Source: JAIROC01 sp031553535 (lineage in GTDB: Bacteria > Bacteroidota > Bacteroidia > Bacteroidales > WCHB1-69). From it: a DNA stretch of 64,000 bases. The notes under the pieces were generated by a model, which had not been told where the DNA came from, did no database searches, and saw nothing but the letters and a program-made list of their open reading frames with translations. The stretch lies in assembly GCA_031553535.1 (NCBI GenBank), contig JAVBLM010000049.1:27347-91346 (forward strand). Direction: 5' to 3'. Shown here one piece after another: positions 9,080-17,309 of the stretch (positions are counted from its first letter, which is position 1; each line of letters opens with the position of its first letter). A program made the translations under genes and the position numbers.

Positions 9080-10129
9080 ATGAATAGAGTACGGTTATTT
9101 GCTTTATTGGCAGTGGTTCTGTTAAGCATTTGGATGCTACCTGCGAAGGCACAAGATGCTCATTTTTCGCAATTTTACGCAAATCCACTATATTTGAATC
9201 CTGCATACGCGGGAGCGGCAGTGTGTCCTCGTATAGTGGCAAATTTCCGTCAACAATGGCCTGTATTGGATAGTAAATATACCACATACTCTGCCTCTTA
9301 TGATCAGCATTTTGAGGCTATATCCGGTGGAATAGGGGTGTTGTTTTTAGGAGACAGGGCAGGATCAGGTACAATAAATACGAATGCCATTAGTTTAATC
9401 TATTCTTTTAAAGCCGATTTAACACGTGATGTGGCTATGCGAATTGCGTTACAAGCCACATACCAACAAAAATCAGTTGATTTTAGCGGAGCGCTTTTTG
9501 GTGATATGATTGATGCTAAATTCGGATTTGTATATCAAACGGCCGAAAAATTGGAAAGGTATATAAAAGGAGTTGCTGATTTTTCTGCAGGTATAGTCTT
9601 TTATTCGGATAAATTTTATGGCGGAGTTGCTGTTAATCATTTTACTCAGCCACGTGAAAGTTTTTATAATAATACGGGTCAGGAAACTCGTATTCCGATG
9701 AAGATATCAGGGAATTTTGGAGCAATGATAGATATCAAACAGCAGCAAAGAAGAGAAAAGAGTATCGGAGATATGTCCATTTCTCCCAACTTGATATTTC
9801 AATATCAAAGTAAATTAACGGGGGGAGAATCTTATTCTTATTTAAATCTTGGATTGTATTATACATGGTATCCGATGGTAGTAGGACTTTGGTATAGGCA
9901 GGGGCTCTTAAGGGAAGGACAATATACGAATAGACCGGATGCTTTCGTGTTTTTGGCAGGGATTGAATATGCATTTTTTAAAGTAGGATATTCTTATGAC
10001 TTTACGATACCAGCTATGAAAATAGGAAAGCCAAGTACAGGTGGTGCTCATGAAGTATCAGCACAATTTTATTTGCCATGCCCTGTTAAGTCTCGTAGGG
10101 TACGACATATTAATTGTCCGAAATTTTAA
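9080..10129 (+). CDS. PorP/SprF family type IX secretion membrane protein
   Basis: PorP/SprF proteins are outer-membrane beta-barrels tied to the type IX secretion system and, in gliding species, to surface adhesin delivery. The N-terminus is a signal peptide (to about residue 24, LPAKAQ). It is followed by the family opening DAHFSQFYANPLYLNPAYAG, then alternating aromatic beta strands (GGIGVLFLGDRAG, GGVAVNHFTQP, YLNLGLYYTWYP, FKVGYSYDFTIP). The length of 349 residues is typical. It is followed after 36 bases by a GldJ-like lipoprotein, so the two probably form one T9SS/gliding unit. Bacteroidota genomes carry many paralogues, so I do not assign it to PorP or SprF proper. Confidence 0.9.
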   Translation: MNRVRLFALLAVVLLSIWMLPAKAQDAHFSQFYANPLYLNPAYAGAAVCPRIVANFRQQWPVLDSKYTTYSASYDQHFEAISGGIGVLFLGDRAGSGTINTNAISLIYSFKADLTRDVAMRIALQATYQQKSVDFSGALFGDMIDAKFGFVYQTAEKLERYIKGVADFSAGIVFYSDKFYGGVAVNHFTQPRESFYNNTGQETRIPMKISGNFGAMIDIKQQQRREKSIGDMSISPNLIFQYQSKLTGGESYSYLNLGLYYTWYPMVVGLWYRQGLLREGQYTNRPDAFVFLAGIEYAFFKVGYSYDFTIPAMKIGKPSTGGAHEVSAQFYLPCPVKSRRVRHINCPKF

Positions 10130-10165
10130 TAGTAAAGAAACTTAATAAGCAAAATACATATAATT

Positions 10166-11659
10166 ATGGATACGAAAAAATTGTTTAATGTAGTTCTTGG
10201 GATAGCAATATGTTCTTTATTGCTGGTCTCATGTAAAAAAGAAATGTCAAATGCCACAGGATGGGACTATAACAATGCTAAAAATGGTGGGTTTGAACTT
10301 CCTCCATTTCAGGGGCAGATAACAGGTCCAGGGTTGGTTTTTATTGAAGGAGGGCAATTCACTATGGGGCGTACTGAAGAAGATGTTATGAAAGACTGGG
10401 ATAATTATCCCCGGACAGTAACTGTTTCCTCTTTTTATATGGATGAAACGGAAATAACAAATCAGTATTATCTGGATTATTTACATTGGCTGGGGCTTGT
10501 TTTCTTTCCGGCGGATTTAGTTTCTGTGTATAATGCAGCTCTTCCGGATACTACGGTATGGAGAAATAAACTTTCCTATAATGAGCCTTATGTTGAATAT
10601 TATTTGAGATATCCTGCTTATAGAGATTATCCCGTAGTAGGTGTTAGTTGGACACAGGCAGTAAAATATTGTGCATGGCGTACCGACCGTGTGAATGAGA
10701 AAATTTTGATTGACCAGGGTTTGATAAATATGACGAACGAACCTTCATCAGATGGTTATTTCAATACGGAAGCTTATTTGATTTATCCTGATTATGAACA
10801 AAATAGTGATAGAAGATTACAATATATAGCTACTGGAGAAGAACGCAATGCACGAATGGAAGATGGTATTTTGTTGCCTAAGTACAGACTCCCGACCGAA
10901 GCTGAATGGGAATATGCTGCTGTAGGTTTAATAGGAAATACACTTCAGGAACGCGTTTTAGAACGTAGAACATATCCATGGAATGGACAAGTTACACGGA
11001 CGGATGATAAAAAATATATGGGAGCGTTTGTTATGAATGTTCGTAGAGGACGTGGTGATTACATGGGGGTTGCCGGTAATTTGAATGATGCAGGTGCATA
11101 TACCGTCCCTGCTGTTTATTATTGGCCAAATGATTATGGATTGTATAATATGGGAGGTAATGTGGCTGAATGGGTAATGGATGTTTATCGTCCGTTAAGT
11201 CTTGATGATATGAATGACTTGAACCCATATAGAGGAAATGTATATACAACAGTTGAGATGTTAGACGATGGAACAGTTGCAGAAAGAGATGAACAGGGGG
11301 TAGTTCCAATGGTTCCCGTATCGGATTTTAAGAATGATAGACGTAGGAATTATCGTTCAGCAGATAATATTAATTATTTAGATGGCGACTGGACATCACA
11401 ATTAGATCCTGAAAGATGGAAAGATGCTGCTAATCCGGAATCAACTTCTACAATGTATGATAAATCGCCTTATCCTGCCGGCACATATTCTATGGTCGCA
11501 AATAATGCCCGCGTGTATAAAGGTGGATCTTGGAAAGATATACAATATTGGGCAAGTCCGGGTAATAGAAGATTTTTAGATCAGGAAGAATCAACAGATT
11601 ATATTGGGTTCCGTTGTGCTATGATACGTTTAGGGTCTGCCGATGGAAGGAATAAATAA
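10166..11659 (+). CDS. gldJ: GldJ-like type IX secretion/gliding lipoprotein (SUMF1 fold)
   Basis: GldJ and GldK/PorK are outer-membrane lipoproteins with a formylglycine-generating-enzyme (SUMF1) fold, needed for T9SS and gliding. A lipoprotein signal ends at LLLVSC with Cys23 as the lipidation site. The GldJ-type lead ATGWDYNNAKNGGFELP follows, then the SUMF1 domain from about residue 56: GPGLVFIEGGQFTMGR, FYMDETEITNQYYLDYL, YPVVGVSWTQAVKYCAWR, YRLPTEAEWEYAA, YNMGGNVAEWVMD, and the ending GSWKDIQYW...IGFRCAM. Oxidase activity is not expected of these structural members. I prefer GldJ over GldK because of the lead sequence and because murF follows; GldK/PorK would normally be followed by L, M and N genes, which are absent. 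A terminator follows 22 bases later. Confidence 0.82.
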   Translation: MDTKKLFNVVLGIAICSLLLVSCKKEMSNATGWDYNNAKNGGFELPPFQGQITGPGLVFIEGGQFTMGRTEEDVMKDWDNYPRTVTVSSFYMDETEITNQYYLDYLHWLGLVFFPADLVSVYNAALPDTTVWRNKLSYNEPYVEYYLRYPAYRDYPVVGVSWTQAVKYCAWRTDRVNEKILIDQGLINMTNEPSSDGYFNTEAYLIYPDYEQNSDRRLQYIATGEERNARMEDGILLPKYRLPTEAEWEYAAVGLIGNTLQERVLERRTYPWNGQVTRTDDKKYMGAFVMNVRRGRGDYMGVAGNLNDAGAYTVPAVYYWPNDYGLYNMGGNVAEWVMDVYRPLSLDDMNDLNPYRGNVYTTVEMLDDGTVAERDEQGVVPMVPVSDFKNDRRRNYRSADNINYLDGDWTSQLDPERWKDAANPESTSTMYDKSPYPAGTYSMVANNARVYKGGSWKDIQYWASPGNRRFLDQEESTDYIGFRCAMIRLGSADGRNK

Positions 11660-11681
11660 TAATTGAACAATTTATATATTT

Positions 11682-11707
11682 ACCCCCATTGGAAGATGGG
11701 GGTTTTT
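11682..11707 (+). terminator. Rho-independent terminator after gldJ
   Basis: ACCCCCAT (11682-11689) pairs with ATGGGGGT (11696-11703), a perfect 8-bp stem with a six-base loop, followed by TTTT. It separates gldJ from the mur operon, though readthrough is possible since murF starts 12 bases on. Confidence 0.85.
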
Positions 11708-11719
11708 ACTTTAATATAA

Positions 11720-13006
11720 ATGAGAATGACTTCCATTAATGAACTATATGATCTTTTTCTACAATCAACAGGGATAAGTACTGATACCCGAACCATTGTT
11801 CCCGGGAATATATTTTTTTGTTTGAAAGGTGAGAATTTTAATGGGAATACCTTTGCTATTAACGCACTGGAAAGAGGAGCTTCTTATGCCATCATTGATG
11901 AACTAGAATTTAAAGTGAATGAACAGTGTATATTGGTTAATGACACATTATTAGCTTTACAAAAGTTGGCACGATTTCATCGTAATAGGTTGGATATTCC
12001 TGTTATAGGAATAACCGGAACCAATGGAAAAACAACAACAAAGGAGTTGATTAATGCTGTATTGTCTTCAAAATATAAAGTCTATGCAACACAAGGGAAT
12101 CTAAATAATCACATAGGGGTTCCTTTAACGTTATTAGAGATTGATAATAAAAATGCTCAAATTGCAATTGTCGAAATGGGAGCAAATCATGTCGGAGAAA
12201 TAAAGGAGCTTTGTGATATTGCACAACCTAATTATGGAATCATTACTAATATAGGGAAAGCTCACTTGGAAGGGTTTGGCTCTATTGAGGGAATCATTCA
12301 AACTAAGCTAGCATTATATCAGTTTATTGAATCAGTCAGTGGATTGCTTTTTGTTAATTCGGAAGATAAGTTTTTGATGAATTCTTCTACAAATATAAAA
12401 CGGATTACTTATGGGGAATCAGGGGACTATAAAGGAATTTGTCTACATGATGACTTGTTTCTGAAATTAAATCTGCCAGACTATGGTATTGATATGCAAA
12501 CGCAGTTGATAGGTGATTACAACTTTTATAATGCGATGACAGCAATAGCGGTCGGGTTGTATTTTTCTGTCCCGATAGAAAATATAAAATCTGTATTGGA
12601 AACATATACTCCAAATAATAACAGATCGCAGCTTCTTAAGAAAGGGAATAAAACAATAATAATAGATGCCTATAATGCAAATCCATCCAGTATGAGATCT
12701 GCAATTTGTAATTTATCAAAAATACAACTTCCTACTAAAACCTTGTTGTTGGGAGATATGTTCGAGTTGGGAGATAGCAGTGTAATGGAACATCAACAAA
12801 TTGTTGATTTAATCCGTGAACTGCCATTTGATTATGTTTATTTGTTTGGAAATGAATTTGCAAAAACAAATGCAGATGCTTCCTGGCTTTATAATGATTA
12901 TGATAGGTTGAAAAATTTATTAAAGAAAGAGCTTCCAGATAATGCAACTGTATTAATTAAAGGTTCCAGATCCATGAGGATGGAGCGGTTTTTGGATGTT
13001 ATTTAA
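11720..13006 (+). CDS. murF: UDP-MurNAc-tripeptide D-alanyl-D-alanine ligase
   Basis: MurF adds D-Ala-D-Ala to UDP-MurNAc-tripeptide, the last cytoplasmic step of the peptidoglycan stem. The N-terminal substrate domain includes STDTRTIVPGNIFFCLKG. The ATP loop GITGTNGKTTTKE is at about residues 96-108, the central motif VEMGANHVGEIKELC follows, and the C-terminal domain opens with IIDAYNANPSSMRSAI and ends VLIKGSRSMRMERF. The length of 428 residues is normal. It begins a cell-wall gene run (murF, anmK, murB) with gaps of 3 and 5 bases, surely one operon. Confidence 0.95.
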   Translation: MRMTSINELYDLFLQSTGISTDTRTIVPGNIFFCLKGENFNGNTFAINALERGASYAIIDELEFKVNEQCILVNDTLLALQKLARFHRNRLDIPVIGITGTNGKTTTKELINAVLSSKYKVYATQGNLNNHIGVPLTLLEIDNKNAQIAIVEMGANHVGEIKELCDIAQPNYGIITNIGKAHLEGFGSIEGIIQTKLALYQFIESVSGLLFVNSEDKFLMNSSTNIKRITYGESGDYKGICLHDDLFLKLNLPDYGIDMQTQLIGDYNFYNAMTAIAVGLYFSVPIENIKSVLETYTPNNNRSQLLKKGNKTIIIDAYNANPSSMRSAICNLSKIQLPTKTLLLGDMFELGDSSVMEHQQIVDLIRELPFDYVYLFGNEFAKTNADASWLYNDYDRLKNLLKKELPDNATVLIKGSRSMRMERFLDVI

Positions 13007-13009
13007 TAT

Positions 13010-14086
13010 ATGCTCGGAGAGAATAATGCTATACATATAATTGGTTTGATGTCCGGCACGTCTTTGGATGGATTGGATGTGGCATGTTGTGAATTTGCAT
13101 TCTTGGATAGTAAATGGCATTACCATATATTAGCAGCTACCACATATCCCTATTCAGCGCAATGGGAGAAGACACTCCAAACATTACCGGAACAGGATGC
13201 GTTAACATATGCCAGGACACATGTTGAATATGGGCATTTGATGGGATCTTTTGTGAAAAGATTTATAAAAGATTATAAGGTAAAAGCAGATTATATTTCT
13301 TCTCATGGACACACCATTTTTCATCAGCCTCATATAGGATTGACTTCTCAGATCGGAGATGGAGCCGCATTGGCAGCTGTATCAGGATTGAGTGTTATTT
13401 GTGATTTCAGGTCTATGGATCTTGCATTGAAAGGGCAGGGAGCTCCATTGGTTCCTATCGGAGATCAGCTATTGTTTCCCGATTATCAATATTGTTTGAA
13501 CATAGGAGGAATTGCCAATATCTCATTCAATGAAAATAATATTCGGAAGGCATATGATATTGTTCCTGCGAATATGGCATTAAATTATTTTGCAGAACAG
13601 GAAGGGATGCATTTTGATAAAGACGGACTGTTGGCCGGAAGCGGAAAGGTTCAATCGGATTTATTTGAAGAATTAAATACTCTATCATTTTATACTGATT
13701 ATAAATCGAAGTCTTTAGGAAGAGAATGGTTTGAATCTGTGTTTTTGCCTGTGATAGATAAGTATAACTATTTCAATATAGATGTTCTCTCAACCATAGT
13801 AGAACATATTGGATATCAAATTGGGCGGGCGATATATGGAAAACCGAATGGGAAAATGTTGCTAACAGGTGGCGGCGCAAAGAACACGTTTTTAATAGAA
13901 AGAATATCATCTTATCTGCCCCATATTCAGATTGTTGTTCCGGATGATTTGATCGTGGATTATAAGGAAGCTTTGGTGTTTGCTTTTTTAGGTTGTTTGC
14001 GTATTAATAATCAGATTAATTGTTTACAAACAGTAACAGGAGCTACATGCGATCATGTCGCAGGAGCTGTTTATTATAGATCATAA
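13010..14086 (+). CDS. anmK: Anhydro-N-acetylmuramic acid kinase
   Basis: AnmK opens the 1,6-anhydro ring of anhMurNAc and phosphorylates it to MurNAc-6-P, recycling wall fragments. It belongs to the ASKHA (actin/hexokinase) fold: phosphate-1 motif IGLMSGTSLDGLD at residues 11-23, SSHGHTIFHQP, CDFRSMDLALKGQGAPLVP, LNIGGIANISF, and the adenosine motif LLTGGGAKNTFLIERI. The length of 358 residues matches the family. It sits 3 bases after murF and 5 before murB, coupling recycling to synthesis. Confidence 0.95.
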   Translation: MLGENNAIHIIGLMSGTSLDGLDVACCEFAFLDSKWHYHILAATTYPYSAQWEKTLQTLPEQDALTYARTHVEYGHLMGSFVKRFIKDYKVKADYISSHGHTIFHQPHIGLTSQIGDGAALAAVSGLSVICDFRSMDLALKGQGAPLVPIGDQLLFPDYQYCLNIGGIANISFNENNIRKAYDIVPANMALNYFAEQEGMHFDKDGLLAGSGKVQSDLFEELNTLSFYTDYKSKSLGREWFESVFLPVIDKYNYFNIDVLSTIVEHIGYQIGRAIYGKPNGKMLLTGGGAKNTFLIERISSYLPHIQIVVPDDLIVDYKEALVFAFLGCLRINNQINCLQTVTGATCDHVAGAVYYRS

Positions 14087-14091
14087 AAACT

Positions 14092-15093
14092 ATGAGAGGT
14101 AAGGTATCATTAAAGTCTATCAATACTTTTGGAATAAATGCTTATGCAAGGAAAATAATCAAAATACGCAGCGAGTATGATCTCGTAAAGTTTTTATCCT
14201 TGTCAAAGGGGAAAGAGATGTTTTATGTTTTGGGAGAAGGAAGTAATGTTTTGTTTACCCGGGATTATGATGGAGTTATTTTGAAGATGGAGACAAAAGG
14301 GATTGAAATCGTCTCAAAGATAGGAGAGCAAGTAACAATAAGAGCAAAGGCAGGGGAAGATTGGGATGGATTTGTGCGTTACTGTCTTAAACATAATTAT
14401 TGCGGATTGGAGAATTTGGCATTGATTCCCGGCAGGGTAGGCAGTTGTCCTATTCAAAATATAGGAGCATATGGGAAAGAAGTTAAAGATTATATTACAA
14501 AAGTATATGCAATTGATGTTTCGGATATGTCCTTACATGTGTTTGAGAATAACGATTGTAAATTCGGATATCGCACAAGTATTTTTAAACAGGGGAAAAG
14601 GGGGCAATATATAATTACCGATGTTGAATTCCGGCTTATAAAAGGTGGCATTCCTGATGTAACTTACAGTGACATCAAAAATGAATTGTCTGATGTTGTG
14701 AATATAAAAGCACAGGATGTGTATAATGTGGTTTCACGTATTAGATCAACAAAACTGCCTGATTGTAAAGTTTTGGGGAATGCAGGGAGTTTTTTCAAGA
14801 ATCCGGTAGTGAGTATTTCTCATTTTGAAAGACTAAAGAAGAGATATGCTGATTTGAAATCATACCCCGTTTCAGATAAGGAATGCAAGATGTCGGCGGC
14901 GCAGCTAATTCAAATAGCCGGATGGAAAGGGAAAAGAATAGGGGATGCCGGCGTTCATGTCAATCAGCCTTTAGTTTTGGTTAATTATGGGAATGCCTCA
15001 GGAAAAGATATTTTGAACTTGGCAAAGCAGATCCAAAATAGTGTTTTTGATTTATTCAAGATAGAATTGGAAATAGAAGTTAATATTATATAA
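14092..15093 (+). CDS. murB: UDP-N-acetylenolpyruvoylglucosamine reductase
   Basis: MurB reduces the enolpyruvyl group to make UDP-MurNAc, using FAD and NADPH. The FAD-binding part has VLGEGSNVLFTRDYDG (about residues 46-61) and LALIPGRVGSCPIQNIGAYG, with the invariant arginine. The substrate side shows FGYRTSIFKQ and the catalytic serine segment GNAGSFFKNPVV, and the terminal domain GKRIGDAGVHVNQPLVLVN. This is the type I (E. coli-like) arrangement, 333 residues. It is third in the murF-anmK-murB run; the kinase gene follows 10 bases later. Confidence 0.95.
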   Translation: MRGKVSLKSINTFGINAYARKIIKIRSEYDLVKFLSLSKGKEMFYVLGEGSNVLFTRDYDGVILKMETKGIEIVSKIGEQVTIRAKAGEDWDGFVRYCLKHNYCGLENLALIPGRVGSCPIQNIGAYGKEVKDYITKVYAIDVSDMSLHVFENNDCKFGYRTSIFKQGKRGQYIITDVEFRLIKGGIPDVTYSDIKNELSDVVNIKAQDVYNVVSRIRSTKLPDCKVLGNAGSFFKNPVVSISHFERLKKRYADLKSYPVSDKECKMSAAQLIQIAGWKGKRIGDAGVHVNQPLVLVNYGNASGKDILNLAKQIQNSVFDLFKIELEIEVNII

Positions 15094-15103
15094 GAATAAT
15101 GAT

Positions 15104-16759
15104 ATGGAAATAGTTTGTGTTAATAAAGGGAATTTTAAAAAGCAATATCCTCACGGTACCAGATTATCGGAGATTGCAAAGGATTTAGATATACAATTGG
15201 CATATCCTATTGTAGGAGCGAAGGTTAATAACAGAATTAAATCGCTGAATTATAGAGTTTATGCGAATAAAGTCATTGATTTTTTTGATGCCAGTAATGT
15301 GTCCGGAGATGCAATGTATAATCGTTCGTTAAACTTTTTGTTATACAAGGCAGTTAAAGACCTTTATCCTAATGAAGATATTGTTATAAAACATTCCATA
15401 TCAGGAGGAAGATATTGTGAGTTTGAGAATCCTGATTTTCAGGTTGACGATCTTGTTGTTGCCGGTCTGGAGGAACGAATGAGGAAATTGGTAGAATTGG
15501 ATCTTCCTTTTGTCCGTAAAACCATGTTGACACAGGAAGCAATAGACTTGTATAACTCACAGAGAATGCACGATAAAGAACAATTACTAAAACAGCGGAA
15601 TGTGTTTTATACTTCTGTATATTCTATAGAAGGCACAATTAATTATTTTTTTGGTTGCTTAGTGCCTTCAACAGGGTATTTGAAATATTTCGGTTTGGCT
15701 AGATATGAAACGGGAATATTATTAAGAACTCCGTCAAGGCATGTTCCTGACAGGATGTCTCCGGTACGTAAATCTCCAAAGTTATTTAGTGTATTTAAAG
15801 AACATAAGGAGTGGAGTCAAATTATGGAAGTTCCTTATGTAGGGGATTTGGATGATGTGGTAAAATCAGGAGGAGGCAAGAATTTGGTTTTGGTTTCGGA
15901 AGCTCTTCAGGAAAAGAAGATTGTTAAGATTGCAGATGAAGTTGCTGCCCGGGGAAATGTGAAGATGGTTCTTATTAGCGGACCCTCTTCATCGGGAAAA
16001 ACAACGACATGCCGCCGCGTAGCTGTTCAACTTGAAGTTTTGGGTTATCATGCCGTGCAAATATCGGCGGATAATTATTTTGTAGAAAGGGATCTGACTC
16101 CTAAAGATGAGAATGGGAATTTTGACTTTGAACATATCGAAGCACTTGATCTGGAACTACTGAATCAACAATTAACAGATTTACTTGCAGGAAAAGAAAT
16201 AAAAACACCTACATTTGATTTTCAGCAAGGGAAGAAAATATGGACGGGCTCTACGCTGAAACTAAAAAAGAATTCGATTATTCTCATGGAAGGAATTCAT
16301 TGTTTAAATCCGACCTTAACCAAGAGTATAGACAGTTCCCTTACGTATAAAATATTTGTTTCGGCATTAACTTCATTAGCTATGGATAAGCATAACCCTA
16401 TTCATTCTAATGATAATCGATTAATACGTCGGATTGTACGGGATAATAACTTTAGGGGTTATTCGGCAACGGAATCTTTACGTCGATGGGCGAGTGTGCG
16501 GAAAGGAGAGGAAAAATGGATTTTTCCATACCAGGAGAATGCAGATATTATGTTTAATTCTGCGATGCTTTGTGAATTAAGTTTGTTTAAAAAACATGCT
16601 GTTCCTTTGCTTGAACAAGTGCCCGAAAATATAGATGAACGAACGGAGGCAATGCGTTTGATAAAACTGTTTAGCTATTTTATGGAAATATCTGAAAAAG
16701 ATGTACCTCATTTTTCCATATTGCGTGAATTTTTTGGCGGCAGTGTTTTTGAATATTAA
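15104..16759 (+). CDS. Nucleoside (uridine-like) kinase with an N-terminal TGS-type extension
   Basis: The C-terminal half is a phosphoribulokinase/uridine kinase: P-loop ISGPSSSGKTTTCRRVA (about residues 290-306), SADNYFVERDLTPKD, FEHIEALDLELL and LMEGIHCLNPTLT. Residues 1-280 resemble the N-terminal region of threonyl-tRNA synthetases (a TGS-like start, GTRLSEIAKDL, followed by an editing-domain-like section with KHSISGGRYCEF). This two-part design, about 550 residues, is typical of the Bacteroidota protein annotated as nucleoside kinase. The exact substrate is not established from sequence. It ends the mur operon, 10 bases after murB, and is followed by a 550-base repeat-bearing gap. Confidence 0.82.
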   Translation: MEIVCVNKGNFKKQYPHGTRLSEIAKDLDIQLAYPIVGAKVNNRIKSLNYRVYANKVIDFFDASNVSGDAMYNRSLNFLLYKAVKDLYPNEDIVIKHSISGGRYCEFENPDFQVDDLVVAGLEERMRKLVELDLPFVRKTMLTQEAIDLYNSQRMHDKEQLLKQRNVFYTSVYSIEGTINYFFGCLVPSTGYLKYFGLARYETGILLRTPSRHVPDRMSPVRKSPKLFSVFKEHKEWSQIMEVPYVGDLDDVVKSGGGKNLVLVSEALQEKKIVKIADEVAARGNVKMVLISGPSSSGKTTTCRRVAVQLEVLGYHAVQISADNYFVERDLTPKDENGNFDFEHIEALDLELLNQQLTDLLAGKEIKTPTFDFQQGKKIWTGSTLKLKKNSIILMEGIHCLNPTLTKSIDSSLTYKIFVSALTSLAMDKHNPIHSNDNRLIRRIVRDNNFRGYSATESLRRWASVRKGEEKWIFPYQENADIMFNSAMLCELSLFKKHAVPLLEQVPENIDERTEAMRLIKLFSYFMEISEKDVPHFSILREFFGGSVFEY

Positions 16760-16815
16760 TAGAAGTTACGCAAAGCAGAAAATAGTGATAAATGATTAAT
16801 CATGAAAACCAACAC

Positions 16816-16860
16816 CGTCATCGCGAGAAGGAACGGCGAAGCGATCCGCAAGAAAACAAT
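16816..16860 (+). repeat. Dispersed intergenic repeat, short copy F
   Basis: GTCATCGCGAGAAGGAACGG is a diverged copy of the GTCATTGCGAGGAACGAAG core seen at 19690, 31320 and 31345. Apart from this and the array just downstream, 16760-17268 shows no gene. Confidence 0.55.
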
Positions 16861-16911
16861 AAGCGACAATAGGAATATCATTATTTCGACCATATCAAAA
16901 TAGTAGGGTAC

Positions 16912-17043
16912 TTTCGGGTCTTCCCGAAATCTCCAAATGAAAGTTTAAAACGTTTTCGGGTCTTCCCGAAATGTCCAAATGAAAGTTTAAACTGTTTTCG
17001 GGTTTTCCCGAAATGTCCAAATGAAAGGATAAACTGTTTTTAG
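16912..17043 (-). repeat. 42-bp hairpin tandem array 1 (about three units)
   Basis: Palindromes of the form TTTCGGGTCTTCCCGAAA start at 16912, 16954 and 16996, exactly 42 bases apart, with a decayed fourth at about 17038. Each is followed by a 24-base spacer (TCTCCAAATGAAAGTTTAAA and close variants). Read on the minus strand, the unit is nearly the same 42-mer as array 2 at 63590. It lies between the mur operon and the pigment operon. Confidence 0.9.
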
Positions 17044-17268
17044 GAACTGCCGGATGGATAAAAATCTTCAAAAAGGTTTTTCCTTGTAAGTAATGATATT
17101 TTTAGCAGGTCGTTTACCTATGGAGAATTAGTGTTTTTCAAATCAAACGACATGTGTATTTTGAATATTAATTTTTTATAAAAACGCAAAAAGGATAGAT
17201 GAAATACATATATAAAACCACGATGCTGGTCATGGTTAATATTCGATAATAGATAATGTTTTTTTTTG

Positions 17269-17276
17269 TACATTTG
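17269..17276 (+). promoter_or_regulatory. Putative -7 promoter element of the aryl-polyene/flexirubin-type operon
   Basis: TACATTTG matches TAnnTTTG and lies 33 bases before the GTG start of the ammonia-lyase. No clear -33 TTG was found. Confidence 0.55.
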
Positions 17277-17309
17277 CAGTTCAACTAGAAATAAGCAAAA
17301 TTTATCATT

